Source: Synechococcus sp. HK01-R
GTDB lineage: Bacteria > Cyanobacteriota > Cyanobacteriia > PCC-6307 > Cyanobiaceae
Reading direction: 5' to 3'
Assembly (NCBI RefSeq): GCF_014217855.1
Contig: NZ_CP059059.1
Span: 1,612,001 to 1,676,000 of the forward strand
Length of the DNA: 64,000 nucleotides
Below the pieces are notes generated by a model. That model was given only the letters and a program-made list of their open reading frames with translations, was not told the origin of the DNA and did not search any database. The position numbers and the translations under genes are program-made. The stretch's first letter is position 1, and the number at the start of each line of letters is the position of its first letter. This document shows positions 29,318-38,677 of this stretch, piece after piece.

Positions 29318-29353
29318 GGCCCACCAAGTGCATGCTGATGCATCTGGTGGGCC
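29318..29353 (+). terminator. Long hairpin between secreted protein gene and pepN
   Basis: Perfect 9-bp arms GGCCCACCA / TGGTGGGCC extended by an inner TGCAT/ATGCA stem around a GCTG loop. It lies 26 bases after the upstream stop. It has no following T run, so termination is inferred; it could also act in the pepN leader. Confidence 0.5.
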
Positions 29354-29396
29354 GTTGGGCAGCAGGCCCAGTTCCTTGGTGAGCACCGCCTGAGCG

Positions 29397-32060
29397 ATGA
29401 GCGCGCCAGGATCGCTCAAGAGAGAGCTGCGCATGACTCACACCGCTTCCCTGGATTCCGTCGTTCGCCTTGCTGACTACAAGCCATATCCCTTCTCGAT
29501 CCCCAGCATCAGCCTGGATTTCCGCATCGAGGAACGCCTGGTGCAACTCACCAGCAGTCTGCAAGTGGAACCCCTGGCGGATTCTCAGCCGCTGATCCTG
29601 CGCGGTGTGGATCTGGAGCTGCTGTCGATCCAACTCGATGGAAAGGTTCTGGATGGGGCTGATTTCGTTCTCGATGGCTCGCTGCTTCGAATCCCAGCTC
29701 CTCCTCTTCAGCCGTTCACGCTCACGACGGTTTGTCGCATCGATCCCCATGCCAATACCTCCCTGGAGGGGCTGTATGCCAGTGGTGGCATGCTCACCAC
29801 CCAGTGCGAAGCGGAGGGCTTCCGGAGGATCGCATTTCATCCCGATCGCCCCGACGTGCTCAGTCGTTATCGGGTGCGCATCGAAGCCGATCGACAGCGC
29901 TTTCCGGTGCTTTTGTCCAACGGCAATGCGTTGAGTCAAGGCCCCCTGAGTGGAGACCCCAGCCGCCATGAGGCGATCTGGGATGACCCGTACCTGAAGC
30001 CCTCTTATTTGTTTGCCCTGGTGGCTGGTGATCTACGTGAGCTGCGGGATCACTTTGTGACCCGCTCCGGTCGCGAGGTGGCGTTACGTCTTCATGTGGA
30101 GCCCGGTGATGAGCCCTACACCTCCCATGCCATGGACTCCCTCAAGCGCTCGATGGCATGGGATGAGCAGGTCTATGGCCTCGAATACGACCTTGATGAG
30201 TTCAACACGGTTGCCGTGCGCCACTTCAACATGGGCGCGATGGAGAACAAGAGTCTGAATATCTTCAACTCCAAGCTGGTTTTGGCTGATGCCGAAACCG
30301 CAACTGACGGCGAACTGGAGCGGATCGAAAGTGTCGTCGCCCATGAGTATTTTCATAATTGGTCGGGCAACCGGATCACCTGTCGCGACTGGTTTCAGCT
30401 CTCTCTCAAGGAGGGGCTCACCGTGTTTCGCGATCAGTGCTTCACGGCTGATCTGCATTCCGCTGGCCTGAAGCGCATCGAGGATGCCTCGATGCTTCGC
30501 AATACCCAATTTCGGGAGGATGCCGGTCCTACGGCCCATCCGGTCAAGCCGGACGCCTACCAAGCCATCGATAATTTCTACACAACGACGATTTACGAGA
30601 AGGGTGCTGAGCTGATTCGCATGCTGCGCACCTTGCTTGGGGAGGAGCGCTTCATGGCTGGCATGCGGCTGTACTTCCAGCGGCATGACGGCGAGGCGGC
30701 CACCACGGATGATTTCGTGGCCGCCATTCTTGAAGGAGCCAGCGCCGATCGTGACGAACTGGGCTTCGATCCTGAGCAGTTCAAGCGCTGGTATCACCAA
30801 GCGGGCACGCCCACAGTGCAGATTCACCGTGCATGGAATGCTTCGACCGGGGAGCTGACCCTGCGCTTCCGTCAGAGCACGCCGCCCACCCCAGGCCAGC
30901 CAGAGAAGCAGCCGCTGGTGATTCCTCTTCTTTGGGCTCTTCTCGGGCCCAACGGTGAACCTGGAGAGGAGCGCCTGTTGGTGCTCGATCAGGACGAAGA
31001 GACTCTCGTGCTGGAGGGACTCTCGCCATCAGCGCGTCCGCCTGCACTCTCCCTGTTTCGTCGGTTTTCGGCCCCGGTGCATTGGCAGGCCGTTCAGGAC
31101 GTGGATGAGTTGTTCCTGTTGTTCGCTCACGACGACGACCCCTTCGCGCGCTGGGATGCGGGCCAGCAGCTCTGGCGCACTCTGTTGCTGGCTCGGGCTT
31201 CCGGGACCAGGGATTCGGATCTTGAACAACGGATGCTCGAGGCCTTGCGTGGCCTGCTCGCGATTGAGGGCGAGTCCGACCCAGCGGTGTTGGCGACCCT
31301 GCTTGCTTTCCCAGGTGGAGCAGAACTGGAGGCTCTCCAGAAGGAAGCAGATCCTCCGGCTCTCTTTCAAGCCGCCTGCGGTTTGCGTGAATGCCTTGGC
31401 CGGGTCCTGGCGCCGTTGCTGCACCAGCGGCTGGAGGCCCTGGCCCCGCAGCTTTCCCAGGCCTGGCCCCTGGGGCAGGGTGAGCGGCAACTCACCGCGG
31501 TGATCTGGAGCTGGCTGGCGGCAGCGGGTGATGGCGCCGTATGGGCCCAGGCGCTAGCTGCGGTCAATGGACCTTCCATGACCCTTGCCCGAGCTGCCCT
31601 TCGGGCCCTGTTGCCGATTGACTGCAGCGAACGGGAGATGGCCCTGCAGTGTTTTTATGACCGTTGGCAGGAGCGGCCGGTCATCCTTGATGGTTGGTTT
31701 GCTCTCGAGGCATCGACCCCGCGAACAGATGGTCTGGCGCGGGTGGAAGCGCTTCTCGCTCACCCACGGTTCGATCCGATGGCGCCCAATGCGGTCCGCG
31801 CCGTCCTTGGTGGGCTGGCGGGGAATCCGCTCGTGTTTCATGCGGCCAATGGAAGCGGTTACCGCTTCATGGCAGCTCAGATCATTCAGGTGGATCAGCG
31901 CAATGCGATCACGGCGTCGCGAATGGCCAAGGTGTTCAGTCGCTGGCGCAGCTACGCGCCGGAGCGTCAGGCCTTGGTCAAGCAAGCCCTGGATCAGCTC
32001 GCAGCGGCAGAGCTCTCGACGAATACCCGCGAGGTTGTGGCCCTGATGCAGCAGGGCTGA
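29397..32060 (+). CDS. pepN: Aminopeptidase N (M1 family)
   Basis: 887 aa cytosolic zinc aminopeptidase, matching E. coli PepN in length and layout. GAMENKSLNIF (exopeptidase motif, about residues 280-290) and VAHEYFHNWSGNRITC (HExxH about 316-320) followed by LKEGLTVFRDQ, giving the third zinc ligand Glu. The C-terminal part is the helical DUF3458 cone. The ATG at 29397 or at 29433 (MTHTASLDS) could be the start. It ends 10 bases from the convergent GHL10 gene. Confidence 0.96.
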   Translation: MSAPGSLKRELRMTHTASLDSVVRLADYKPYPFSIPSISLDFRIEERLVQLTSSLQVEPLADSQPLILRGVDLELLSIQLDGKVLDGADFVLDGSLLRIPAPPLQPFTLTTVCRIDPHANTSLEGLYASGGMLTTQCEAEGFRRIAFHPDRPDVLSRYRVRIEADRQRFPVLLSNGNALSQGPLSGDPSRHEAIWDDPYLKPSYLFALVAGDLRELRDHFVTRSGREVALRLHVEPGDEPYTSHAMDSLKRSMAWDEQVYGLEYDLDEFNTVAVRHFNMGAMENKSLNIFNSKLVLADAETATDGELERIESVVAHEYFHNWSGNRITCRDWFQLSLKEGLTVFRDQCFTADLHSAGLKRIEDASMLRNTQFREDAGPTAHPVKPDAYQAIDNFYTTTIYEKGAELIRMLRTLLGEERFMAGMRLYFQRHDGEAATTDDFVAAILEGASADRDELGFDPEQFKRWYHQAGTPTVQIHRAWNASTGELTLRFRQSTPPTPGQPEKQPLVIPLLWALLGPNGEPGEERLLVLDQDEETLVLEGLSPSARPPALSLFRRFSAPVHWQAVQDVDELFLLFAHDDDPFARWDAGQQLWRTLLLARASGTRDSDLEQRMLEALRGLLAIEGESDPAVLATLLAFPGGAELEALQKEADPPALFQAACGLRECLGRVLAPLLHQRLEALAPQLSQAWPLGQGERQLTAVIWSWLAAAGDGAVWAQALAAVNGPSMTLARAALRALLPIDCSEREMALQCFYDRWQERPVILDGWFALEASTPRTDGLARVEALLAHPRFDPMAPNAVRAVLGGLAGNPLVFHAANGSGYRFMAAQIIQVDQRNAITASRMAKVFSRWRSYAPERQALVKQALDQLAAAELSTNTREVVALMQQG

Positions 32061-32070
32061 CGCCGAACCG

Positions 32071-33330
32071 TTAGGGGGGTGTCGCACCCAGTGACTCGAA
32101 GGCGGCCTGGCGAATCGCCGGCCCCTCCTCCCCTGCGTACGCTCCCCACAAGCCTTCCCAATAGAAGAAGATCACGCCGTGCCCCCGTTCACGGGACAGC
32201 CGCACCTTCTCCCGCAGCACTGGCATCGGAGTGGTGCGTTTGCCGAATCCGGCCAGCACTCCGATCTGCACCGGCATGCCCCATTCTCGGGCCTTGCGTA
32301 GGGCCGGTTGATCGAGATCTTTGGCAAATCCCTTCAGGGAGTAGGCGTAGTTCTGCACAACCAGATCGTCGATGAGCTCTCCAACGGCCCAGAGTTCCCA
32401 GTCCTGGAGCCAGTGGTTGTAAGCAAACCGGAAGGGCCCAGGGGAGAGGCTGATCCGTTGGGGCAGCGCCTCCTCTTTCAGGCGACTACGGAGCTCCCTC
32501 AGGAGCCCTGTGAGTTGTCGGCGGCGCCAGGTCATCCATTGGCGATTCGTGTGGTCCTTCGGTGGAAGCGAGCCGGTGTCTTGCCTGTAAAGCTCAGATG
32601 TGTAGGGGTCGTAACCCAGTTCCACGGGCCAAGCGAAGTGGTCATCCAACTGCAGGCCATCCAGCCGGCAGCGTTTCATGACCTCCACCACGAGCCCGAT
32701 GAAGCGCTCGCGTACCTGGGGGTGGGCGGGATTGAGCCAGACCATCTCCTTGCCGTGCAGCACGGTGATCGGACTCCCATTGGCCTTCTGCAGCACCCAA
32801 TCCGGCTGATCCCTGACCACAGCCGATCCCGCCGGCTCCATCAGTCCATATTCGAACCAGGGAATCACCTTCATGTCTCTGGCATGGGCTTCCCTGCTCA
32901 GAGTGCAGATTGGATCGAGGTTCACCCCTGCTGCCGCAAGGGCGGGCTCCAAGGGCGCGAATTGGCTTTGGTGAAAGGTTGTACCCCGACTCCAGACATT
33001 CGGATACAGGGTGGTGAATCCCGCGGCCTTGAGTTCCTTCACCGCCTGTTGCAGTCGATTCCTGTCGTAGTACAGGGGGCTTGGGCTGTTGGTGAGCCAG
33101 ACCCCGAGGGGTTGGCTGCTGGTGACCGACGCGAGGCGTTCACTCAGGCTGCTGGCGCGTTGAATTGGGGGAGTGGGCTCAGCTGGTGGCGGGGGCGTCC
33201 TCGGGACAGTCACTCGCGAGGGGAGTGGGACGCTCTGACCCGCCGGGCTCGCCAGGCAGAACACAAGGCTGAGCAAGGGAAGACCACCCAACGCTCTAAT
33301 CCCTCTCGCCGTGGCTCTGCCCCAGCTCAC
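32071..33330 (-). CDS. Exported glycosyl hydrolase-like protein (GHL10/DUF187)
   Basis: 419 aa from GTG 33330, which lies one base after the prs stop; the longer frame to 33537 overlaps prs. Signal peptide-like LGGLPLLSLVFCLASPAG at residues about 13-30, then a Pro-rich linker and a TIM-barrel-like domain: GVWLTNSPSPLYYDR, LYPNVWSRGTTF, DMKVIPWFEYGLM, LDGLQLDDHFAWP, FFYWEGLW. This is the GHL10 pattern of putative envelope glycosidases. Substrate unknown, peptidoglycan or polysaccharide likely. Confidence 0.82.
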   Translation of the reverse strand: MSWGRATARGIRALGGLPLLSLVFCLASPAGQSVPLPSRVTVPRTPPPPAEPTPPIQRASSLSERLASVTSSQPLGVWLTNSPSPLYYDRNRLQQAVKELKAAGFTTLYPNVWSRGTTFHQSQFAPLEPALAAAGVNLDPICTLSREAHARDMKVIPWFEYGLMEPAGSAVVRDQPDWVLQKANGSPITVLHGKEMVWLNPAHPQVRERFIGLVVEVMKRCRLDGLQLDDHFAWPVELGYDPYTSELYRQDTGSLPPKDHTNRQWMTWRRRQLTGLLRELRSRLKEEALPQRISLSPGPFRFAYNHWLQDWELWAVGELIDDLVVQNYAYSLKGFAKDLDQPALRKAREWGMPVQIGVLAGFGKRTTPMPVLREKVRLSRERGHGVIFFYWEGLWGAYAGEEGPAIRQAAFESLGATPP

Positions 33331-33331
33331 G

Positions 33332-34327
33332 TCAGCGGAACATCGAGCTGACTGAACTTTCCTCGTGAATCCGCCAAATCGCTTCTCCGAGCATGTTGGC
33401 AACCGAAAGCACCTGCAGCTGAGGGAAGGTGCGATCAGCCGCGATCGGAATGCTGTTGGTGACCACCACCTGCTCAAAGAGCCCATCGACAGATAGACGC
33501 TCGCAGGCCGGTGGCGAGAAAACGGCGTGGGTGGCACAGGCGATCACCCGATCGGCACCCTGCTGACGCAGGAGGCGAGCTCCGGCGCAGATGGTGCCAC
33601 CCGTGTCGATCATGTCGTCGATCAGGATCGCCGTACGGCCGGCGACATCACCAATCACCGTGAGGCTTTCCGCCATGTTGTGGCCAGTCCGGCGCTTGTC
33701 GATGATCGCCAGCGGCGCATCGTTCATTTGTTTGGCGAAGGCGCGGGCACGGGCCACCCCGCCCACATCCGGCGAAACCACTACAACATCCCCAAGATCC
33801 TGTGCGGCCAGATAGTCGACCAGCACGGGCGATCCATAGATGTGATCGCAGGGGATATCGAAATAACCCTGGATCTGGGCTGAGTGCAGGTCCATCGCCA
33901 GCACGCGGTCGACCCCGGATTTCACCAGGAGGTTGGCGGTGAGTTTGGCCGTAATTGATTCCCGCCCTGCGGTTTTTCGGTCTGCTCTTGCGTAGCCGTA
34001 GTAGGGCACCACGGCCGTGACTTGCCGGGCTGAGGCCCGACGGCAGGCATCCACCATGATCAGCAGCTCCATCAGGTGGTCATTGACCGGAGCACAGGTG
34101 GGTTGGATCAGGAAGACATCGCAGCCCCGGATCGACTCCTGGATCTGCACGTAAAGCTCGCCGTCGGCAAAGCGCTTGACCACCCGAGGACCATCGGGGA
34201 CGCCCAGGTAGGCCGCAATTTCCCTAGACAGAGCAGGGTTGGAGGTTCCGCTGAACAAGCGGAGCCTACGGGTGTCCTGCTGAATTTTCTCCTGTTCGGC
34301 ACGGGCTGCAGTCAGGAAACTGGTCAC
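33332..34327 (-). CDS. prs: Ribose-phosphate pyrophosphokinase
   Basis: 331 aa from GTG 34327; the much longer frame (to 34873) has an Arg/Pro-rich, unlikely N-terminus and overlaps the divergent gene. Makes PRPP from ribose-5-phosphate and ATP. Motifs: RLFSGTSNPALSREIA, the ATP-site loop YGYARADRKT, VVVSPDVGGVARARAFA and the PRPP loop ILIDDMIDTGGTI. Length fits Prs. Confidence 0.96.
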   Translation of the reverse strand: MTSFLTAARAEQEKIQQDTRRLRLFSGTSNPALSREIAAYLGVPDGPRVVKRFADGELYVQIQESIRGCDVFLIQPTCAPVNDHLMELLIMVDACRRASARQVTAVVPYYGYARADRKTAGRESITAKLTANLLVKSGVDRVLAMDLHSAQIQGYFDIPCDHIYGSPVLVDYLAAQDLGDVVVVSPDVGGVARARAFAKQMNDAPLAIIDKRRTGHNMAESLTVIGDVAGRTAILIDDMIDTGGTICAGARLLRQQGADRVIACATHAVFSPPACERLSVDGLFEQVVVTNSIPIAADRTFPQLQVLSVANMLGEAIWRIHEESSVSSMFR

Positions 34328-34422
34328 GGGCCCGCGGACGAGGACAGTTGTGTTCCGATCGTAGTGCCGTGGGGGGCAACGCCAAGTCCTTCCTTGATCT
34401 CCAGTCCCGTTAAGGTCCCCCC

Positions 34423-34920
34423 ATGGCTGATCCAAAGCTGGTTCTGATCGGTGCCGGGAGCTTGCCCGAACAGCGGATGCGCCTGGCCTGTGAGGCCCTT
34501 GCTGAGCATTGGCCAGCGCCCCTTCGCCACCACGCCTGTGGGGAGGATCCCGATCTGGTGTTGTCGGCCCCGTCTGGGACCGAGTTCTCCCTGTTGCGAC
34601 TCGCTGGCGATGCCGGTTTGGACCTCGAGCATCGGCGCTCCTGGCTTGAGGCGCTTGGCGACTGGAGGATGCCCACGCTGCTGATGGCTGCTCCCGGCGA
34701 GGACGGCGCGATGCCCGGTTGCGTGCCCGCCTATGCGGCCCTCTGCACGGCATTGCGGGTTCCCCTGGTCGGCCTGGTGCAGATCGGAGGCCCCTGGTTG
34801 CCGGACCGTCGCCGACGGGATGGCCTTCCCTGGTGTGGTGAGGTCGTTCGCTCGGATCCCGACCAGAATGCATTTCTGGCTCGGCGGTTGCGTCAACGCT
34901 TGCAGCGATTGGTCCCCTGA
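34423..34920 (+). CDS. Conserved-looking hypothetical protein
   Basis: 165 aa soluble protein, possibly a Rossmann-like fold: KLVLIGAGSLPEQRMRLACE at the start and VPLVGLVQIGGPWLPDRRR later. No catalytic motif I can name. Divergent from prs, and it stops 2 bases from the convergent LCP gene. Confidence 0.6.
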   Translation: MADPKLVLIGAGSLPEQRMRLACEALAEHWPAPLRHHACGEDPDLVLSAPSGTEFSLLRLAGDAGLDLEHRRSWLEALGDWRMPTLLMAAPGEDGAMPGCVPAYAALCTALRVPLVGLVQIGGPWLPDRRRRDGLPWCGEVVRSDPDQNAFLARRLRQRLQRLVP

Positions 34921-34922
34921 GT

Positions 34923-35888
34923 TCAGGGGGCTGGTTGGCCGTTCACGGGTTCCCAAAGCGGCCGAGGGGCTGAAGGGTTGAGCTGGCGAAGGATCTGCTT
35001 TCCGGCACGAGGGGCAAGGGGGAGGCTGCTGATGCGAGGGGGTTGGTTGCTGCTCAAGGTGGCTGCCGTCAGGCTTAGCCATTCCGCGCTACTGAGATCG
35101 CTGCTGACATCGGCGGATATCTCACCCAGTAGGCCGGGGAGCAGGGTGATGGCGTTGGGCTGGCGCAGCTGTTCGGCAAGACCCATCACCAGCCACTGCT
35201 GGCGGATCCGTCGGGCTTGCTCGTCGAGAGGATCCTGGCGTAGGCGCACCAACTGTTCGGCTTGGGCCCCGTTCAGGGTCTGACGACCGGCCTGGAGGTT
35301 CACGCGGTAGTCCTGGCTCTTGTCGGTGTGGCTGAAGGACTGGCTGAGGTTCACCTCAACTTGGCCGAGTCCATCCACCAGGCTGCGCAGAGCTTTGCGC
35401 GGCACCACCACAAAGCGTTCCGGCTCTCCCTCCGGCAGGCCCACCAGCTCCCGGATGATGTCAGCCGTCAGGGCAACCCCTCCATCGCGATAGCTCGCAC
35501 TGAGGGGCACCATTCCCTTGCGGCCTGGCAGGTGCACGGCCAACTCCACAGGGATCTGCAGTATTTGTAGGGGTTCACCCGCCTGGATGCGCACCAGCAT
35601 CAGGGAGTCGGCATTGGCCGGTCCTTTGGGTGCTGCCCGATTCACCGGATCCCGCAGTCCATCACTATCCACCCCCACCACGAGCACGGTGACCGGACGG
35701 CTCGGGAAGGCAGCAAGGCTTTTGGGGTCTTCGGCTGAGGGCCGATCAGGGGCCACCCGGTCGGCCTCAGGCCAGACCAGGCCAAGCGTGGCTCCCACGA
35801 CACCGATCCCCACCACGGCGGCACCAAGGCGCAGCAGAGTGCGCGCCGGGTACTGCCCCAGCCAGCGACGCTGAGAGGGAAGAGCCAT
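34923..35888 (-). CDS. LytR-CpsA-Psr (LCP) family protein
   Basis: 321 aa from ATG 35888. One N-terminal TM helix (about 20-40), then the LCP domain: VTVLVVGVDSDGLRDP, ADSLMLVRIQ (Asp/Arg contacts), LQILQIPVELAV and LNGAQAEQLVRLRQ with the Arg-rich helix. LCP proteins transfer lipid-linked glycans onto the cell wall. A second LCP gene is at the window's right end. Divergent from bciB. Confidence 0.85.
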   Translation of the reverse strand: MALPSQRRWLGQYPARTLLRLGAAVVGIGVVGATLGLVWPEADRVAPDRPSAEDPKSLAAFPSRPVTVLVVGVDSDGLRDPVNRAAPKGPANADSLMLVRIQAGEPLQILQIPVELAVHLPGRKGMVPLSASYRDGGVALTADIIRELVGLPEGEPERFVVVPRKALRSLVDGLGQVEVNLSQSFSHTDKSQDYRVNLQAGRQTLNGAQAEQLVRLRQDPLDEQARRIRQQWLVMGLAEQLRQPNAITLLPGLLGEISADVSSDLSSAEWLSLTAATLSSNQPPRISSLPLAPRAGKQILRQLNPSAPRPLWEPVNGQPAP

Positions 35889-35969
35889 GAACTGGGCTGA
35901 ATCCACTGCGAACAAGTCTCGCCCAACTTCCGCTCATTAGCTTTGGAGGCTTGAAGGCCCGGCCTCTCC

Positions 35970-37178
35970 GTGACACAGCAGTATTCAGCTCCAGCTCCCC
36001 ATGATCGGGCCAGGCCGATGGCGCGGGGGACGGTTCGCCCGGCAAAAGACCTCTGCAGTGACTGTGGCCTCTGTGATTCCCGCTGGGTGGCCTATGTGAG
36101 GCAGTCCTGTGCGTTTCTCCATCAGGACTTCGAGGGGATGGAGCGTCGCCATCACGGACGTTCCCGTGATCTGGATCAAGAGCATGAGCTGTATTTCGGC
36201 GTCCAGCAGCGGATGCTCACCGCGCGTTTAAAGGCTCCGATTCAGGGAGCCCAGTGGACTGGAATCGTGAGCCACCTCGGTATCAAGGCCTTGAAGAGCG
36301 GCCTGGTGGATGCCGTGCTCTGCGTGCAGCAGAGCCCGGAGGATCGCTTTACGCCGGTGCCGGTTCTTGCCCGTACTCCCGAGGAGGTGCTGGCCGCCCG
36401 GGTGAACAAACCAACCCTGTCGAACAACCTCTCGGTGCTCGAGCAACTACCGGGTAGTGGAATTCGTCGTCTGCTTGCGATTGGCGTCGGCTGTCAGATC
36501 CAAGCGCTGCGTGCGGTGCAGGACACCCTCCCCCTCGAGCAGCTCTATGTCCTCGGACTTCCTTGTGTTGACAATGTCTCTCGCGAAGGCTTGCAGACGT
36601 TTCTCAACAGTGCGAGCGATTCGCCCGAGACCGTTGTTCACTACGAGTTCATGCAGGATTTCAGGATTCATTTCCGGCACCAGGATGGACGCGAGGAGAC
36701 GGTCCCTTTCTTCGGTCTCGATACCCCGAAGCTCAAGGATGTGTTCGCACCGAGCTGTCTGAGCTGCTTCGACTATGTGAATGCCGGTGCTGATCTCGTG
36801 GTGGGTTACATGGGAGCTGAGTTCGGTCGCCAGTGGCTCGTGGTGCGCAATGACCGCGGGGCGGACTTGCTGCGGCTGATTGAGGCCGACCTCGACATCG
36901 CCCCCGTGACCAGCCGGGGCGATCGCCGCTCCGCTGTCCAGCAGGGCATCGATGCCTACGACAAAGCGGTTCGTCTCCCGATGTGGCTTGCTGAATTGGT
37001 GGGCTGGGTGGTGCAGCGCATTGGCCCCAAGGGACTGGAATATGGCCGTTTCTCGATCGATTCCCATTTCACCCGCAACGCCCTCTGGTTGCGGCGCCAT
37101 CATCCAGGGATGCTGGAGCGGCACCTGCCTGCTTTTGCCCGTCGAATCGTGGAGCGTTACCGGCTCCCATCAACCTGA
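35970..37178 (+). CDS. bciB: 8-vinyl reductase BciB (F420-hydrogenase beta-like)
   Basis: 402 aa from GTG 35970. An N-terminal cluster motif DLCSDCGLCDSRWVAYV followed by QSCAFL gives Fe-S ligands; SNNLSVLEQLP, GVGCQIQALR and GLPCVDNVSREG are conserved in the FrhB/BciB family, and PSCLSCFDYVNAGADLVVGY supplies a further Cys cluster. In cyanobacteria this family reduces the 8-vinyl group of divinyl (proto)chlorophyllide. The related HCAR (7-hydroxymethyl chlorophyll a reductase) is less likely here. Divergent from LCP; malQ follows after 8 bases. Confidence 0.85.
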   Translation: MTQQYSAPAPHDRARPMARGTVRPAKDLCSDCGLCDSRWVAYVRQSCAFLHQDFEGMERRHHGRSRDLDQEHELYFGVQQRMLTARLKAPIQGAQWTGIVSHLGIKALKSGLVDAVLCVQQSPEDRFTPVPVLARTPEEVLAARVNKPTLSNNLSVLEQLPGSGIRRLLAIGVGCQIQALRAVQDTLPLEQLYVLGLPCVDNVSREGLQTFLNSASDSPETVVHYEFMQDFRIHFRHQDGREETVPFFGLDTPKLKDVFAPSCLSCFDYVNAGADLVVGYMGAEFGRQWLVVRNDRGADLLRLIEADLDIAPVTSRGDRRSAVQQGIDAYDKAVRLPMWLAELVGWVVQRIGPKGLEYGRFSIDSHFTRNALWLRRHHPGMLERHLPAFARRIVERYRLPST

Positions 37179-37186
37179 GCCCTCCC

Positions 37187-38677
37187 ATGCGTGAACTCGG
37201 TGTGCTGCTGCACCCCACGGCCCTTCCCGGCTCTCCGGTCTGTGGTGGCTTTGGTGCCGCTGCCAGCCGTTGGCTGAGGTCCTTGGCCCAGCACGGAGTC
37301 AAGGTGTGGCAGGTGCTGCCCCTTGCGCCAGTCGATGGCACAGGCTCGCCCTACAGCTCCCCCTCCAGCTTTGCGCTCAATCCCTGTTGCCTTGATGCCG
37401 AGGAACTTGCGGAGGAGGGCTTCATCCGAGAGGCGGACCTGGCCGAATTACCTGATGCCCCAGGGACTGACAGGGTCGATTGGCAACTGGCGGAGCAACG
37501 GGCCGAGCGGATTGGCCAGGCCCTGAGTGCTTCTTGGTCAGAGCAGTCGTCTGAGCGCCATCAGGCCTTTGCCCGGTGGTGTCAGCTCCAGGCCTTTTGG
37601 CTTGAGGATCATGCCTGTTTCATGGAGCTGCGCCGTCAGCATCAGGGGCAACCTTGGTGGACCTGGCCGTCAGCTCTGGCCAACCGTCAGGGGCGGGCTT
37701 TCAGACGCTGGAAAGTCGACAACGAAGCTGCGCTCCTCCACCATCGGCTGCTCCAGTGGCATCTCGATCGCCAGTGGCAGCGGATCCGATCGCTGGCCCG
37801 TGAGCTCAATGTGCGCATTTTTGGTGATTTGCCTTTTTATGTGGCCCGAGACAGTGCTGATGTCTGGAGTCATCGCCAGCTCTTTTCACTGACGAGTGAA
37901 GGGGAGCTCCTCGTACAGAGTGGTGTGCCGCCGGATTATTTCTCCGCCACCGGCCAGCTCTGGGGAACACCCGTCTTCCGCTGGTGGCGCCACCGTCTCA
38001 GTCGTTTCCGCTGGTGGCGGCAGCGCTTTCGGCGCCAGTGGCAACTGGCCGACCTCCTGAGACTTGACCATTTCCGCGCCCTGTCGGCCTACTGGGCTGT
38101 GCCGGGCGGCGATGACACGGCCATGAATGGTGCCTGGAAGCGGTCCCCAGGGGCTTCTCTGCTGCGGAAACTGCGTCGAGATGCTGGTGGAGAGCTTCCT
38201 CTGGTGGCAGAGGATCTCGGCGTTGTCACCCCCGATGTGGAAGCGCTGCGCGATCGGTTTCGGTTACCCGGGATGAAGATCCTGCAATTCGCCTTTGACG
38301 GCAATCCCGACAATCCATACCTGCCCGCCAACATCCAAGGTGAGCGCTGGGTGGTTTACACCGGCACCCACGACAACCCAACCACGATCGGTTGGTGGAA
38401 GACCCTCGATGAGCCGGCCCGTCAGAGGGTTGAGCAGCTGTTGGGATGTCCGGTTGAAGCGCCTGGCTGGCAGCTCCTCGAGCTAGGGCTCGCCTCGAGT
38501 GCCTGGCTGGTAGTGACCCCGCTTCAGGATCTTCTTCATCTTGATGATTCCGCCCGCTTCAACACCCCCGGAACCGTCGGTGGCAACTGGACCTGGCGTC
38601 TCACTGTCCTGGATGAGCAACTGGAGGGCGCCTTGCAAGGCTATGGAGTGCGCGGTGAGGTCTGGGGGAGGCGATAG
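37187..38677 (+). CDS. malQ: 4-alpha-glucanotransferase
   Basis: 496 aa GH77 disproportionating enzyme of glycogen/maltodextrin metabolism. Motifs: HPTALPGSPVCGGFG, VWQVLPLAPVDGTGSPYSSP, LRLDHFRALSAYW (nucleophile Asp), LVAEDLGVVTPDV (catalytic Glu) and GTHDNPTTIGWW. ATG start. Overlaps the convergent RodZ-like gene by 37 bases. Together with the GH57 branching enzyme at 1.5-3 kb it covers glycogen remodelling. Confidence 0.96.
   Translation: MRELGVLLHPTALPGSPVCGGFGAAASRWLRSLAQHGVKVWQVLPLAPVDGTGSPYSSPSSFALNPCCLDAEELAEEGFIREADLAELPDAPGTDRVDWQLAEQRAERIGQALSASWSEQSSERHQAFARWCQLQAFWLEDHACFMELRRQHQGQPWWTWPSALANRQGRAFRRWKVDNEAALLHHRLLQWHLDRQWQRIRSLARELNVRIFGDLPFYVARDSADVWSHRQLFSLTSEGELLVQSGVPPDYFSATGQLWGTPVFRWWRHRLSRFRWWRQRFRRQWQLADLLRLDHFRALSAYWAVPGGDDTAMNGAWKRSPGASLLRKLRRDAGGELPLVAEDLGVVTPDVEALRDRFRLPGMKILQFAFDGNPDNPYLPANIQGERWVVYTGTHDNPTTIGWWKTLDEPARQRVEQLLGCPVEAPGWQLLELGLASSAWLVVTPLQDLLHLDDSARFNTPGTVGGNWTWRLTVLDEQLEGALQGYGVRGEVWGRR

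Noticed and set aside
32308-33351. 347-aa plus-strand open frame opposite the GHL10-like gene
   Set aside because: Antisense shadow; no signal peptide, domain or start context of its own.
34328-34873. Long N-terminal extension of Prs
   Set aside because: Arg/Pro/Gly-rich non-family sequence; the standard Prs start is at GTG 34327.
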